From positions 1 through 37,015 of the forward strand of contig RFMZ01000153.1 of assembly GCA_009927445.1 (NCBI GenBank): DNA of 37,015 nt, given 5' to 3'. The translations under genes were made by a program, and so were the position numbers. Shown here piece after piece: positions 1 through 8,778 of this stretch. The DNA comes from Betaproteobacteria bacterium. Lineage in GTDB: Bacteria; Pseudomonadota; Gammaproteobacteria; Burkholderiales; Burkholderiaceae. Position 1 is the stretch's first letter, and each line of letters begins with the position of its first letter. Below the pieces are notes generated by a model. It was not told the DNA's origin. It saw nothing but the letters and a program-made list of their open reading frames with translations, and ran no database searches.

Positions 1-1
1 G

Positions 2-127
2 AACGCTGACCGAATTGTTGTGTTGGAGCATGGTCACGTAATTGAAGTAGGTACGCATCGCGACTTGATTCTTCAAAATGGCTTGTATGCTAGTTTGCAT
101 CGCATACAATTTTCTACGAGTACTTAG
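2..127 (+). CDS. ABC transporter ATP-binding protein, C-terminal end (partial)
   Basis: The first 41 codons of the window are the tail of a larger protein and end at a TAG stop. The readable segment (NADRIVVLEHGHVIEVGTH and on) matches the end of an ABC ATPase domain just after the H-loop, where exporters have a conserved 'ADRI-V-L--G-I-E-GTH--L' pattern, followed by a short tail with 'LYASLHRIQF'. That tail is typical of fused permease-ATPase exporters such as MsbA, so a lipid A/lipid flippase is the likeliest identity, but the rest of the gene lies outside the window. It converges on the RNase G gene with only six bases between the stop codons. Confidence 0.7.
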   Translation, partial: NADRIVVLEHGHVIEVGTHRDLILQNGLYASLHRIQFSTST

Positions 128-133
128 TGTAAG

Positions 134-1582
134 TTAGAGTAAGACGATGTCGTAGTGCTCTTGTGCGAAGAGAGCTTCAGCGCGCAGGAGGATCGGTTTG
201 CCAATGAATTCACTTAGTTCCGCTAAAAAGGTGCTTTGCTCTTCTAAAAATAAGTCAATCACATCAGGTGCGGCCACAATGCGGAATTCTTTTGGGTTGA
301 ATTGGCGATGTTCTCGAACGATTTCTCGGAGAATTTCATAGCAGATGGTTTGAGCGGTTTTAATTTCTCCTTTGCCATCACAGGTAGTGCAGACTTGGCA
401 AAGTTGGTGTGCTAAAGACTCGCGAGTTCTTTTGCGAGTCATTTCGACGAGGCCTAGTGACGAAAAGGGGTTAACTGCTGTTTTGGCGCGGTCAATTGCT
501 AGACTTCGTTCGAGTTCAGCTAAAACAGCGGACTGATGTTCAAGGGTCGGCATATCAATAAAGTCGACAATAATAATACCTCCCAAGTTACGCAAACGCA
601 GTTGGCGAGCAATTGCTTTGGCTGCTTCGAGATTCGTTTTGTAGATCGTATCGACAAATGTTTTAGCCCCAATATAGCTGCCGGTATTGACATCGATCGT
701 CGTCATGGACTCGGTTTGGTCGATGATGAGATAGCCACCTGATTTGAGACTAACCCGCCGGTTTAAGGCCAGGTTGATTTCGCTTTCGACATTATATAAA
801 TCAAATAGTGGGCGCTCACCCCGATAAAGAATCACTTTATCCAGTAGCTTTGGCATAAAAATTTGGGAGAATTCTCTTAATTTTTTATAGTTTTCAGCCG
901 AATCAATTCGGATTTGGGTAGTTGACTGCTCGGCAATATCCCGCATGACACGCTCCATCAGATTCAGATCTTGATGGAGTAGAGCTGGTGTTGGGAGTTT
1001 TTGACTTTGCTGCTGAATTTTTTGCCAGCTCAATTGTAAAAAATGTAGATCTTCTTCTAGTTCGGCACTGGTCACTTCTGCGGCGCTAGTTCGAACGATT
1101 AAGCTGCCTTGAAATGAGGGCGGTAGAAGCATTCGAACGCGGTTTTTTAATTCCTCGCGGTCTTTTTCTTCCGTAATTTTTTGGGAAATCCCAATTTGAC
1201 CATCTTTTTTATCCACGGGTAAATAGACCAGATTTCGTCCGGGGATACTAATATGGGTTGTCAGCCTTGCACCCTTAGAGCCTAGGGGATCTTTGAGGAC
1301 TTGCACAAGGAGTGTTTGCCCATCAAAAATCAGTTTTTCGATGGGCGTATCTTGACTCGGATGAATATCTGCAACATGGATAAAAGCAGATTTATCCAGA
1401 CCAATATCCACAAAGGCGGACTGCATACCGGGTAAGACGCGGTTCACCTTGCCTAGATACACGTTACCAACATAACCCCGATTTTGGGCGCGTTCAATGA
1501 GTAATTCTTGCACCTCGCCATGGCTAATGAGAGCAACACGCGTTTCTTGTGGGGTAAAGTTAATTAAGATTTCTTCATTCAT
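134..1582 (-). CDS. rng: Ribonuclease G (RNase E/G family endoribonuclease)
   Basis: This 482-residue protein has the length and layout of RNase G, an endoribonuclease that matures the 16S rRNA 5' end and takes part in mRNA decay. An S1-like RNA-binding domain lies near residues 36-120 (GYVGNVYLGKVNRVLPGMQ). The catalytic metal-binding aspartates are seen as D297 in TIDVNTG and D340 in IVDFIDM, the counterparts of RNase E D303 and D346. The zinc-link cysteines appear as C398 and C401 in CTTCDGKG. It lacks the long disordered C-terminal scaffold of RNase E. It is the last gene of the minus-strand operon and overlaps the maf stop/start region by four bases, an ATGA junction. The maf-rng pairing is also known from E. 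coli. Confidence 0.95.
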   Translation of the reverse strand: MNEEILINFTPQETRVALISHGEVQELLIERAQNRGYVGNVYLGKVNRVLPGMQSAFVDIGLDKSAFIHVADIHPSQDTPIEKLIFDGQTLLVQVLKDPLGSKGARLTTHISIPGRNLVYLPVDKKDGQIGISQKITEEKDREELKNRVRMLLPPSFQGSLIVRTSAAEVTSAELEEDLHFLQLSWQKIQQQSQKLPTPALLHQDLNLMERVMRDIAEQSTTQIRIDSAENYKKLREFSQIFMPKLLDKVILYRGERPLFDLYNVESEINLALNRRVSLKSGGYLIIDQTESMTTIDVNTGSYIGAKTFVDTIYKTNLEAAKAIARQLRLRNLGGIIIVDFIDMPTLEHQSAVLAELERSLAIDRAKTAVNPFSSLGLVEMTRKRTRESLAHQLCQVCTTCDGKGEIKTAQTICYEILREIVREHRQFNPKEFRIVAAPDVIDLFLEEQSTFLAELSEFIGKPILLRAEALFAQEHYDIVLL

Positions 1583-2208
1583 GGGGATAGCATATAAGGA
1601 ATTTTTGCAAGGTCTAAAAGTTGTATCGTCTCATAGATTGGAAGACCCATGATGCCGCTATAGCTACCATGGATGCGTTCGATGAGGGCACTTCCAAGAC
1701 CTTGGATGCCATAGGCTCCTGCTTTACCGATTGGTTCATTGGTTGCTAAATAACGCTCAATATGCAGATCAGAATTTTCCCCGAAAAACACTTCTGAAGA
1801 AGACAGTCGAAGGATGCCAGGATCCTGTAAAGAAGTCGCTATAGCGACGGCGGTATAGACCCAGTGGGCTTGGCCATTTAATTGGTTTAACATCCTTTTG
1901 GCTTCATGCAGGTTTTGGGGTTTTCCAAGAAGGATGTCTGATGTGTGCGTTTTGATACAGACACATGTATCGGCGCATAAAATCGGGGCCCAGATTTTAT
2001 TTTGGTGAGTTAACCGGGTTTTAGCGGCTTGTAGTTTATTGAAAGTAACTCGTTGAACGTATTGCTGGGCAGGTTCATTTGGCTGAGCAATTTCGAGTAA
2101 CTCGGGATCTTCGCTAGGTTGGGGGGGCAGGAGTTCAAAATCTACTCCCAGTTGTTGTAGGATATTTTGTCGGCGAGGACTTTCAGAAGCCAGATAAAGA
2201 CTCTTCAT
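1579..2208 (-). CDS. maf: Maf-family nucleotide pyrophosphatase (YhdE-type)
   Basis: Maf proteins hydrolyse non-canonical or excess nucleoside triphosphates to monophosphates. The family start signature is seen as YLASESPRR, the catalytic aspartate in CADTC (about residue 80), and the later motifs GKAGAYGIQG and SYSGIMGLP. The neighbouring rng gene points to the YhdE (dTTP/UTP pyrophosphatase) branch rather than the YceF branch; this is inference. The longest reading frame starts at a GTG at 2217 inside the end of rlmH, but the ATG at 2208 gives the canonical MKSLYLASESPRR start and lies just after the rlmH stop with a GTGAG element in front, so that start is preferred (209 residues). Confidence 0.9.
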   Translation of the reverse strand: MKSLYLASESPRRQNILQQLGVDFELLPPQPSEDPELLEIAQPNEPAQQYVQRVTFNKLQAAKTRLTHQNKIWAPILCADTCVCIKTHTSDILLGKPQNLHEAKRMLNQLNGQAHWVYTAVAIATSLQDPGILRLSSSEVFFGENSDLHIERYLATNEPIGKAGAYGIQGLGSALIERIHGSYSGIMGLPIYETIQLLDLAKIPYMLSP

Positions 2209-2209
2209 T

Positions 2210-2653
2210 TTACTCACGGTGATACGGATGATTTTCGAGAATTGTGTAGGATCGGTAAAGCTGTTCGATCAATAATAATCTAGCCATGGCATGCGGCAGG
2301 GTGAGGCTTGATAGTCGCCAGATTTCGTTTGCCATTTGCAAGATTGACTGGTCAAGGCCATTGGCACCACCGATGATGAGAGCGATATTTTTCCCCAGTA
2401 AGCGCCAATTAGTCATTGTTTTTGACATGTGTAGGGTAGTTATATCCATGCCATGCTCATCCATAGCAATCACATGATCACCCTTTGCAATCACTTGGCG
2501 TATTTTTAATGCTTCTTTAGACGGGGTGATATCTGGTTTGAGTTCTTTGACTTCTAGGGTGTATTCTCTGGGCATTCTTTTGAGATAGTCTTCACAAGCG
2601 ATTTGAACCCATTGCGGCATTTTATGCCCGACAGCAATTACCAATAGCTTCAT
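2210..2653 (-). CDS. rlmH: 23S rRNA (pseudouridine1915-N3)-methyltransferase RlmH
   Basis: RlmH is a small SPOUT-class methyltransferase that methylates pseudouridine 1915 of 23S rRNA, acting on assembled 70S ribosomes. The 147-residue product has the SAM-binding trefoil-knot signature IALIIGGANGLDQ around residues 90-102 and the conserved C-terminal segment with HAMARLLLIEQLYR and the ending HPYHRE. Length is slightly shorter than the usual about 155. Its start codon abuts the end of rsfS by one shared base, and it is part of the operon of ribosome-related and cofactor genes. Confidence 0.95.
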   Translation of the reverse strand: MKLLVIAVGHKMPQWVQIACEDYLKRMPREYTLEVKELKPDITPSKEALKIRQVIAKGDHVIAMDEHGMDITTLHMSKTMTNWRLLGKNIALIIGGANGLDQSILQMANEIWRLSSLTLPHAMARLLLIEQLYRSYTILENHPYHRE

Positions 2654-3051
2654 TAATCTTCTTGGTCGTCACTAAATATCATTGGACCACTAGTCGGACC
2701 GGCTTGGGTGTTGAGTTTAACGCGCACTGGTTTACTGCCCCACATACCTTCTAATTGGTAATAGGCTCGAATCGCTGGTTGCAGGATGTGTACCACAATA
2801 TCGCCACAATCAACGAGGACCCACTCACCGGTATCAAGGCCCTCGATCGAGATAATTTCACCACCTTTTTCTTTAACGCTAGTACTCACTGAAAAAGCCA
2901 GGGCGCGCGTTTGGCGATTACTAGTACCCGTAGTGATAATGACTCGGTCAAATAAATCGCTGAGTTTAGTCGTGTCGAAGACGCGGATATCATGCGCTTT
3001 TACATCTTCGAGTGCATCAACAATCGTGCGTTGTAATTTTCTTAAGTCCAT
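2653..3051 (-). CDS. rsfS: Ribosomal silencing factor RsfS
   Basis: RsfS (YbeB/Iojap family) binds ribosomal protein L14 and blocks joining of the subunits when nutrients are scarce. The 132-residue product shows the family core: an N-terminal helix (MDLRKLQRTIVDALEDVKA), then VFDTTKLSDLFDRVIITTGTS, the region SIEGLDTGEWVLVDCGDIVVHIL and the YYQLEGMWG segment. The tail of about 25 residues beyond the core is poorly conserved in the family. The rsfS-rlmH pairing is widespread in proteobacteria and supports both calls. Only three bases separate it from the nadD stop. Confidence 0.95.
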   Translation of the reverse strand: MDLRKLQRTIVDALEDVKAHDIRVFDTTKLSDLFDRVIITTGTSNRQTRALAFSVSTSVKEKGGEIISIEGLDTGEWVLVDCGDIVVHILQPAIRAYYQLEGMWGSKPVRVKLNTQAGPTSGPMIFSDDQED

Positions 3052-3054
3052 ACT

Positions 3055-3783
3055 TTAATTTGTGCTTTCGTTGGGGGGATTTGCTTGATAGATACTCAAA
3101 GAATATATTAATTCAAGCACTTTTGGAGATATTGCCTGCTTTAATTTCGAAGTTAAGAGAGCGTCATGCAGCATTTCTCGCAGTTCTGTGGAGGACAGAT
3201 CCACATGAAACAACTCATCGAAAAAAATTTTTCCAGAGGGGGATATTTTTAAATCATGTGCGGCTTGGGTAATTCGGCTATCAAAAATACGAATAATTTC
3301 TTGGATTGTTTGGGGATAATGAGCCGGAATGGTGGCTTGCTCTGCGCGCGGGGAGATCCTTCTGCTTGCTACTGCCAAATGGAGATATTCTGGTAAGTTT
3401 TGCCAATCATTCCAAGATGGCAGATTCTGATAGGTATCTGCGCCCATGAGCCAGACAAGAGATTTATTAGGACCATACATGCTCCGCAGCTCACGAGCCG
3501 TATCGATGGTATAGCTAGGCCCTTGTCGATCCAATTCGATACGACTTACTTGAATTTTGACAGGTGATTTCGCATGGTCAATTTCATTTTGTAAGTCTTG
3601 CGCCGCTGCTTTAGTTAAATCATAACGGATGGAAGCAGGCGTAATACGCGTACTTTTTTGCCAAGGCTGGCCTGCGGGGAGCCAAATAAGTTCCTCAAGC
3701 TCAAGGATTTCAATAAAATTTTTAGCTAACTGAACGTGTCCCCAATGGGGTGGATCAAAGGTACCTCCCAATATTCCGATCAT
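3055..3783 (-). CDS. nadD: Nicotinate-nucleotide adenylyltransferase NadD
   Basis: NadD transfers AMP from ATP to nicotinate mononucleotide, the penultimate step of NAD synthesis. The nucleotidyltransferase motif GGTFDPPHWGH sits at the N-terminus, the substrate region WLMGADTYQNLPSWNDW in the middle, and the ISSTxxR-like motif appears as LSSTELRE near the C-terminus. The longest frame begins with a TTG at 3792, but the ATG at 3783 overlaps the hemF TGA stop as ATGA and gives the standard MIGILGGTFDPPH start, so it is preferred. The product is then 242 residues, slightly longer than the usual 210-220. Confidence 0.95.
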   Translation of the reverse strand: MIGILGGTFDPPHWGHVQLAKNFIEILELEELIWLPAGQPWQKSTRITPASIRYDLTKAAAQDLQNEIDHAKSPVKIQVSRIELDRQGPSYTIDTARELRSMYGPNKSLVWLMGADTYQNLPSWNDWQNLPEYLHLAVASRRISPRAEQATIPAHYPQTIQEIIRIFDSRITQAAHDLKISPSGKIFFDELFHVDLSSTELREMLHDALLTSKLKQAISPKVLELIYSLSIYQANPPNESTN

Positions 3784-4697
3784 GCGAGCCAATCTCTTGG
3801 TTGCAAGAAAAAGGATGTAAGAAGGTGTTCGGGACTTGCAGGTTTTGGGGTGCGTTGGTATTGCCAGCGAGCTAAGGGGGGCATAGACATGAGGATTGAT
3901 TCAGCACGGCCACCGGATTGTAAGCCAAAGTGTGTACCACGATCATAGACCAAATTAAACTCTGCGTAGCGACCACGACGGTATTCTTGAAATTCTTTTT
4001 CTTCAGGCGTGTAGGGGTCCTGATAGTGTTTTTGGGCGATTGGCATATAGGCATCCAATAGGGATTTTCCAACCGCTTGCGTCATTGCAAAGCTTTTGTC
4101 AAAACCGAGTTCATTAAAGTCATCAAAAAAGATACCACCGATACCTCTAGGTTCTTGACGATGGGGTAAATAAAAATATTCATCGCAATTTTTCTTAAAA
4201 ATTGGATAAAAGTCTGGATTAAAAGCATCTAGCGTTTGTTTGCATGTTTGATGAAAATGGACACAATCAGCTTGATCACCGTAGAAGGGTGTGAGATCCA
4301 TACCCCCACCAAACCACCAGACAGGTTCAACACCATCCTTCATTGCCACAATACAGCGCACGTTCATATGGACTGTTGGAACTTTGGGGTTGCGGGGATG
4401 AAAGACGAGGGAAACGCCCATTGCTTCAAAACTACCCCCTGCGATTTCAGGGCGTTGCGCTGTAGCTGATGGCGGTAATTTGTTACCACTTACATGAGAA
4501 AAGGCCACTCCACCTCGCTCTAAGAAATGGCCGTTTTCTAAAATCATCGAGCGACCGTAGCCTTGCAGGGGGCTATCTTTTGGCTTAGCCCATTCATCAT
4601 TTAAGAAGGACTTACCATCAAACTGCGCGACTGTTTGAGTAATGTGGTCTTGCAGATCCCAGAAGAATCCTTTTAATATGCTAATTTGTATTGCCAT
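3780..4697 (-). CDS. hemF: Oxygen-dependent coproporphyrinogen-III oxidase
   Basis: HemF catalyses oxidative decarboxylation of coproporphyrinogen III to protoporphyrinogen IX using molecular oxygen, a step of heme synthesis in the cytoplasm. The 305-residue length matches the family. Diagnostic segments are HPRNPKVPTVHMNVR, WWFGGGMDLTPFYG, PHRQEPRGIGGIFFDD and EFNLVYDRGTHFGLQSGGR with the late motif ESILMSMPP. It implies that the organism makes heme aerobically. It lies between purD (three bases away) and nadD (four-base overlap) in the operon. Confidence 0.97.
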   Translation of the reverse strand: MAIQISILKGFFWDLQDHITQTVAQFDGKSFLNDEWAKPKDSPLQGYGRSMILENGHFLERGGVAFSHVSGNKLPPSATAQRPEIAGGSFEAMGVSLVFHPRNPKVPTVHMNVRCIVAMKDGVEPVWWFGGGMDLTPFYGDQADCVHFHQTCKQTLDAFNPDFYPIFKKNCDEYFYLPHRQEPRGIGGIFFDDFNELGFDKSFAMTQAVGKSLLDAYMPIAQKHYQDPYTPEEKEFQEYRRGRYAEFNLVYDRGTHFGLQSGGRAESILMSMPPLARWQYQRTPKPASPEHLLTSFFLQPRDWLA

Positions 4698-4700
4698 AAA

Positions 4701-5981
4701 TTATTTTTTTAAAGCATGATGGCCAATATCTTGTCGATACTGCATGCCATCAAAATGGATTAACTGCACCGCATCATATGCTCGAGTTTGCGCTCCCTTA
4801 ATATTCCTATCTAGTCCAACAACACATAATACTCTGCCACCGCTAGTTACTAGGTTACCATCTTTATAGGCACTGGCGGCGTGAAAAACAACTTGATGGT
4901 CGTCCTCTAGAGGTATTCCAGTGATTACATCTCCAGTTCGTGGGGTGCTAGGGTAATCAGCAGCCGCTAGAACAACGCCCAAGGCTGCCCGCGGATCCCA
5001 CTCAGCTTCAATTTGATCGAGTGTGCCGTCAATAGCATGTTGTAAAAGGTCGACAAAATCACTTTTAAGACGAGCCATAATCGGTTGTGTTTCTGGGTCG
5101 CCCATTCGACAATTAAATTCTAGAGTTTTGACTGTTCCGTTAGGATGTATCATCAGTCCGGCATATAAAAATCCGGTGTAAGTAATGCCATCTTCAGCCA
5201 TGCCAGCAATGGTTGGTTTGATGATTTCGCGCAGTACCTTGGCATGCATTTCAGGGGTAACTATTGGTGCGGGAGAGTAGGCACCCATACCTCCAGTATT
5301 CGGTCCAAGGTCATGATCAAGTAAGCGTTTATGGTCTTGGCTAGTGGCTAGAGGGAGAATATTCTGCCCGTCGACCATGACAATAAAACTCGCTTCCTCA
5401 CCGGTTAGAAATTCTTCGATTACGACTCGTGCACCGGCTTGTCCCATTTGGTTGTCGGTAAGCATCATGTCGACTGCCGCATGGGCTTCTGTGAGGGTCA
5501 TCGCTACGACAACCCCTTTACCGGCCGCTAGGCCATCGGCTTTTATAACGATGGGGGCTCCTTGCTGGTCGATATAGGCATGTGCTAAATGAACATCGGC
5601 AAAGGTAGCATAAGAAGCTGTCGGAATACCGTTTCTTTGCATAAAGGCTTTAGCGAAGTCTTTTGAAGACTCCAGTTGCGCAGCCTTTTGGGTTGGACCA
5701 AAAATCTTTAGTCCTCGAGCACGAAAAACATCTACGACGCCTTCTGATAGATGTTTTTCTGGCCCCACAACGGTCAGATCGATTTGTTCTTTTTGCGCGA
5801 AATCAGCTAATTCATGGATATCATGAATAGGGGTATTAACAATGCTGTTGAAACTCCTCCCCGAGTTGGCTGTTCCGCCATTACCAGGAGCAAGAAAGAC
5901 AGTTTTTACTTTATTGGATTTGGATATTTTCCATGCAAGGGCATGTTCTCTGCCCCCCGACCCGATTACTAATATTTTCAA
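4701..5981 (-). CDS. purD: Phosphoribosylamine--glycine ligase PurD
   Basis: PurD (GAR synthetase) joins phosphoribosylamine and glycine with ATP in purine synthesis. The N-terminal motif KILVIGSGGREHALAWK, the ATP-grasp region (IVIKADGLAAGKGVVVA, EEFLTGEEASFI) and the metal/substrate motif NCRMGDPETQPIM are all present. An ATG at 5996 would give five extra residues and overlap the yebC end, with no ribosome binding site in front of it. A TTG at 5981 is preceded by GAGGG five bases upstream and yields the canonical MKILVIGSGGREHA start of 426 residues. The TTG start is therefore preferred; the ATG at 5996 is the alternative. Confidence 0.95.
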   Translation of the reverse strand: MKILVIGSGGREHALAWKISKSNKVKTVFLAPGNGGTANSGRSFNSIVNTPIHDIHELADFAQKEQIDLTVVGPEKHLSEGVVDVFRARGLKIFGPTQKAAQLESSKDFAKAFMQRNGIPTASYATFADVHLAHAYIDQQGAPIVIKADGLAAGKGVVVAMTLTEAHAAVDMMLTDNQMGQAGARVVIEEFLTGEEASFIVMVDGQNILPLATSQDHKRLLDHDLGPNTGGMGAYSPAPIVTPEMHAKVLREIIKPTIAGMAEDGITYTGFLYAGLMIHPNGTVKTLEFNCRMGDPETQPIMARLKSDFVDLLQHAIDGTLDQIEAEWDPRAALGVVLAAADYPSTPRTGDVITGIPLEDDHQVVFHAASAYKDGNLVTSGGRVLCVVGLDRNIKGAQTRAYDAVQLIHFDGMQYRQDIGHHALKK

Positions 5982-5988
5982 AATTCCC

Positions 5989-6714
5989 TCATTCATTCAG
6001 GCTGGCATTGGAATATACGCTTTGTATATCGTCTAGATTTTCTAAAGCGTCTAATAATTTTTGCATGCTTGTGCCTTGTTCACCCCGAAGTTCAATCTCA
6101 TTTTCAGCGCGCATAGTCACTTCAGCAAATTCCGGTAAATATCCTAGTTTGGTGAGTTTATCTCGAATAGGAGAAAAATCAACTGCGCTAGTTAAAACTT
6201 CTTTGGATAAATCGTCATGAATGAGGACATCTTCTGCACCTGCCTCAAGTGCAGCCTCTAGAAGTTCATTCTCAGGGACGGTAGGTGCAAACATGAGGAC
6301 GCCACAATGTTTGAAAAGGTATGCAACACAACCATCGGTACCGAGGTTACCACCATTTTTAGAAAGTGCGTGCCTTACTTCAGCTACGGTGCGGGTTTTA
6401 TTATCAGTCAGAGAGTCAATGATGAGCGCTACGCCATGGGGGCCATAGGCTTCATAGCGTATTTCCTCATAACTGACGCCTTCAAGAGCGCCCGTACCTT
6501 TCAGAATAGCGCGTTGCACGTTGTCGTTGGGCATATTGGCATCTTTGGCCTTATCAATTGCTAGGCGAAGGCGTGGGTTGTTATGCAAGTCAGCCCCCCC
6601 CATTTTGGCGGCAACCGTAATTTCTCGGATTAATTTAGTCCAAATTTTGCCTCTTTTTTCATCTTGGCGTCCCTTGCGGTGTTGGATATTGGCCCATTTA
6701 GAATGACCGGCCAT
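5989..6714 (-). CDS. yebC: YebC/PmpR family regulatory protein
   Basis: YebC-family proteins have been described as transcriptional regulators (PmpR) and more recently linked to translation of proline-rich stretches. The 241-residue product starts with the highly conserved [18 protein letters not shown] and contains [16 protein letters not shown] and [14 protein letters not shown], all diagnostic. A longer frame reaches 6762, but the ATG at 6714 has a good AAGGAAG ribosome binding site and the family start. It is the first gene of the minus-strand operon. The 91-base gap to the divergent oxidoreductase contains a minus-strand TTGACA at 6762-6757 and an ATTAC-N7-GTAAT palindrome at 6739-6755, but no convincing -10 was assigned. 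Confidence 0.96.
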   Translation of the reverse strand: MAGHSKWANIQHRKGRQDEKRGKIWTKLIREITVAAKMGGADLHNNPRLRLAIDKAKDANMPNDNVQRAILKGTGALEGVSYEEIRYEAYGPHGVALIIDSLTDNKTRTVAEVRHALSKNGGNLGTDGCVAYLFKHCGVLMFAPTVPENELLEAALEAGAEDVLIHDDLSKEVLTSAVDFSPIRDKLTKLGYLPEFAEVTMRAENEIELRGEQGTSMQKLLDALENLDDIQSVYSNASLNE

Positions 6715-6805
6715 AATATACTTCCTTTCAAATAACAGATTACTATAAGTGTAATATGTCAATTTTAGGCAATTTCAAAGAGCACCCCCACAAAAGGAGA
6801 TTTTT

Positions 6806-7792
6806 ATGGCAGGAATGATTGTAAAAGCGATTCGTATGAGCAAGGTAGGCGGCCCTGAGGTTATGGAGTTGGTTGATGTCGAGTTGGGTGATCCGGGCCC
6901 TGGAGAGATATTAGTTAAACATCATGCAATTGGGGTCAATTATTTAGATATTTACTTTCGAGTGGGTTTATATCCTCAAACTTTGCCGATTGGAGTGGGT
7001 CAGGAGGGTGCTGGCGTTGTTGAAAAAGTTGGTGCAGGAGTGACTCACCTGCAAGTTGGCGATCGTGTCGCTTATGCCGGTAGGCCGTCAGGGTCTTATG
7101 CGCAAGCTCGGATTATGCCAGCGGATATTGTTTTAAAACTGCCTGATGCCTTGAGTTTTGAGCAGGGTGCTGCAATGATGTTACAGGGCTTGACAGTGCA
7201 GTATTTAATTAATGACACCTATGCAGTTCAAAAGGGAGACACGGTTTTATTACACGCAGCTGCGGGAGGTGTTGGAACCATTGCCTGTCAATGGCTTAAG
7301 GCACTTGGTGCGACGGTGATTGGGACTGTTGGTAGCCCAGAAAAGGCAGAACTGGCCAAAGCGCATGGTTGCGACCATACCATTTTGTACCGAGAAGAAG
7401 ATTTTGTTGCAAAGGTTCGCGAAATTACTGGCGGTAAGGGTGTACCCGTCGTTTATGACTCGATAGGCAAAGACACGTTTATGAAATCGTTGGACTGTTT
7501 ATCGCCTAGAGGATTGATGGTGACATTTGGCAATGCATCTGGCCCTGTACCACCATTAGATGTATCTATTCTTGCTGGTAAGGGGTCTTTAAAGGTTACG
7601 AGACCTACCCTAACTACTTACGTGTTGAACCGAGCATTATTAGAGCCGATGGCGGCTGATTTATTTCAACGGGTGATTTCAGGGCAGGTAAAGATTGAAA
7701 TTAATCAACGCTATCCGTTGGCTCAAGCCATTCAGGCGCATCGGGACATGGAGGATAGAAAAACCACTGGTTCGACAATTTTGATTCCATAA
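6806..7792 (+). CDS. Zinc-independent quinone oxidoreductase (QOR-type MDR)
   Basis: This is a 328-residue medium-chain dehydrogenase/reductase of the NADPH:quinone oxidoreductase subfamily. The N-terminal GroES-like domain carries the GVNYLDIYFRVGLYP segment typical of QOR, and the Rossmann domain shows LLHAAAGGVG at about residues 148-157. No structural zinc cysteine cluster is present, which fits QOR rather than alcohol dehydrogenase. The likely reaction is NADPH-dependent one-electron quinone reduction. The start ATG has AAAGGAGA seven bases upstream. It is transcribed divergently from yebC and is followed by a clear terminator hairpin, so it appears to be a single-gene unit. Confidence 0.9.
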   Translation: MAGMIVKAIRMSKVGGPEVMELVDVELGDPGPGEILVKHHAIGVNYLDIYFRVGLYPQTLPIGVGQEGAGVVEKVGAGVTHLQVGDRVAYAGRPSGSYAQARIMPADIVLKLPDALSFEQGAAMMLQGLTVQYLINDTYAVQKGDTVLLHAAAGGVGTIACQWLKALGATVIGTVGSPEKAELAKAHGCDHTILYREEDFVAKVREITGGKGVPVVYDSIGKDTFMKSLDCLSPRGLMVTFGNASGPVPPLDVSILAGKGSLKVTRPTLTTYVLNRALLEPMAADLFQRVISGQVKIEINQRYPLAQAIQAHRDMEDRKTTGSTILIP

Positions 7793-7799
7793 GCCGGCT

Positions 7800-7830
7800 T
7801 GCCTTGGCTACAAATTTTATAGCCAAGGCA
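7800..7830 (+). terminator. Terminator hairpin after the quinone oxidoreductase
   Basis: A perfect 11-base inverted repeat, TGCCTTGGCTA and TAGCCAAGGCA, is separated by a 9-base loop and begins eight bases after the stop codon. A short T-rich run (GAGGTTTTG) follows from 7833. The stem is strong, the U tract only moderate, so it is a probable Rho-independent terminator that also insulates the tRNA gene downstream. Confidence 0.7.
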
Positions 7831-7874
7831 TCGAGGTTTTGTTGGGTAGCATTCCATGGCATAATCGTTAACTT

Positions 7875-7959
7875 GCCGAAGTGGTGAAATTGGTAGACAC
7901 AGGAGACTCAAAATCTCCCGCCGCAAGGTGTCCCGGTTCGAGTCCGGGCTTCGGCACCA
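7875..7959 (+). tRNA. tRNA-Leu (anticodon CAA)
   Basis: An 85-base tRNA with acceptor stem GCCGAAG/CTTCGGC, an encoded CCA end at 7957-7959, D-arm region GGTGAAATTGGTAGACAC, anticodon stem GGAGA/TCTCC with loop CTCAAAA, a class II variable arm and T-arm CCGGTTCGAGTCCGG. The anticodon CAA is at 7909-7911 and reads TTG leucine codons. The long variable arm agrees with leucine. It stands alone, between the oxidoreductase terminator and the convergent IclR gene. Confidence 0.97.
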
Positions 7960-8055
7960 GTAGTCTTAGCTGTAGTAGGTACTGACCTAGTGCGCTGCGC
8001 AAGACTTTGTGCCAGTTTGGGTGAGTCCCATCTAGTTAATTGATTAAAACTTTTT

Positions 8056-8772
8056 TTACGCTGGTTGGCTGCTGAGTAATTTAGATACCTTTTCTGCTGT
8101 CTCTTTAACGATTTGGGTATGCTTAATATTGTATCGATAGGTTGGCATTGTTAAGGTCAATGCTCCTAGAAGTCCTGAATCGTTAAATACAGGAGCCGAA
8201 ATCCCCGAAATTTCTTGAATACGATCACTTGGTAATGCAAGCACACCGGCTTTTCTGATTTGGTCAAACAGTTTACCTTTTCTCCCTTCAAACGCTTGGA
8301 TGACTTTGCCTCCAGCGCCTTGATGCATAGGGAGTAAATCACCTACTTTGATTTGGTCCTGCAGGGCTTGGGATGAATTTACACGAAGAAGACAAAGTCG
8401 ATGCTCGCCCTGCCGTATATGGATAGCCGAGCTTTCTTGGGTAATTTCGGTAAGTTCGCGTAAGGCGGCAAGAGCAATAAGTTCAAAGGTGTTGCTGGCT
8501 TGATAGCTTTGGTAAAGACGGACGATACTCGGGCCGAGAATATACTGCCCATCTGGGTTTTTAAAGAGTAATTGCGCGTATGCCAGAGATTCGAGAAGGC
8601 GCAAAATGGTACTTTTATATAGCCCTGTAAGCTCGGCAATCTTGGCTAGTGATAAGGCTGGCTGTTGTGGGTTAAACAAGCGGAGGATTCCTAAGGCTTT
8701 ATCGACTGCGGCTACCCCAGAGTTCGAAAAGGGCATTATGGCTGCATGTGCTTTTAATGAAGGTTTTGGCAT
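8056..8772 (-). CDS. IclR-family transcriptional regulator
   Basis: A 238-residue regulator. The N-terminal winged helix-turn-helix lies around residues 20-75 (AVDKALGILRLF, then SLAKIAELTGLYKSTILRLLESL). It is followed by the GAF-like IclR effector domain with characteristic pieces such as GQYILGPSIVRL, SAIHIRQGEHRLCLLRV, HQGAGGKVIQAF and the late EISGISAPVFNDSG. IclR proteins control catabolic genes and usually bind short palindromes near their own promoter. It is divergent from a CoA-transferase/Bug pair, and the 61-base gap between them is full of palindromes, so it most likely regulates that unit and itself. The effector cannot be deduced. Confidence 0.92.
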   Translation of the reverse strand: MPKPSLKAHAAIMPFSNSGVAAVDKALGILRLFNPQQPALSLAKIAELTGLYKSTILRLLESLAYAQLLFKNPDGQYILGPSIVRLYQSYQASNTFELIALAALRELTEITQESSAIHIRQGEHRLCLLRVNSSQALQDQIKVGDLLPMHQGAGGKVIQAFEGRKGKLFDQIRKAGVLALPSDRIQEISGISAPVFNDSGLLGALTLTMPTYRYNIKHTQIVKETAEKVSKLLSSQPA

Positions 8773-8778
8773 TTACTG

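Noticed and set aside
4236..4469. Open frame on the plus strand within hemF
   Set aside because: It is antisense to a clearly conserved enzyme gene, has no ribosome binding site and no recognisable motif; similar shadow frames exist opposite most genes here.
8013..8055. T run (8049-8055) after a weak TTAATTGATTAA palindrome as a tRNA terminator
   Set aside because: The stem is only four to five A-T pairs with almost no loop; not strong enough to annotate.
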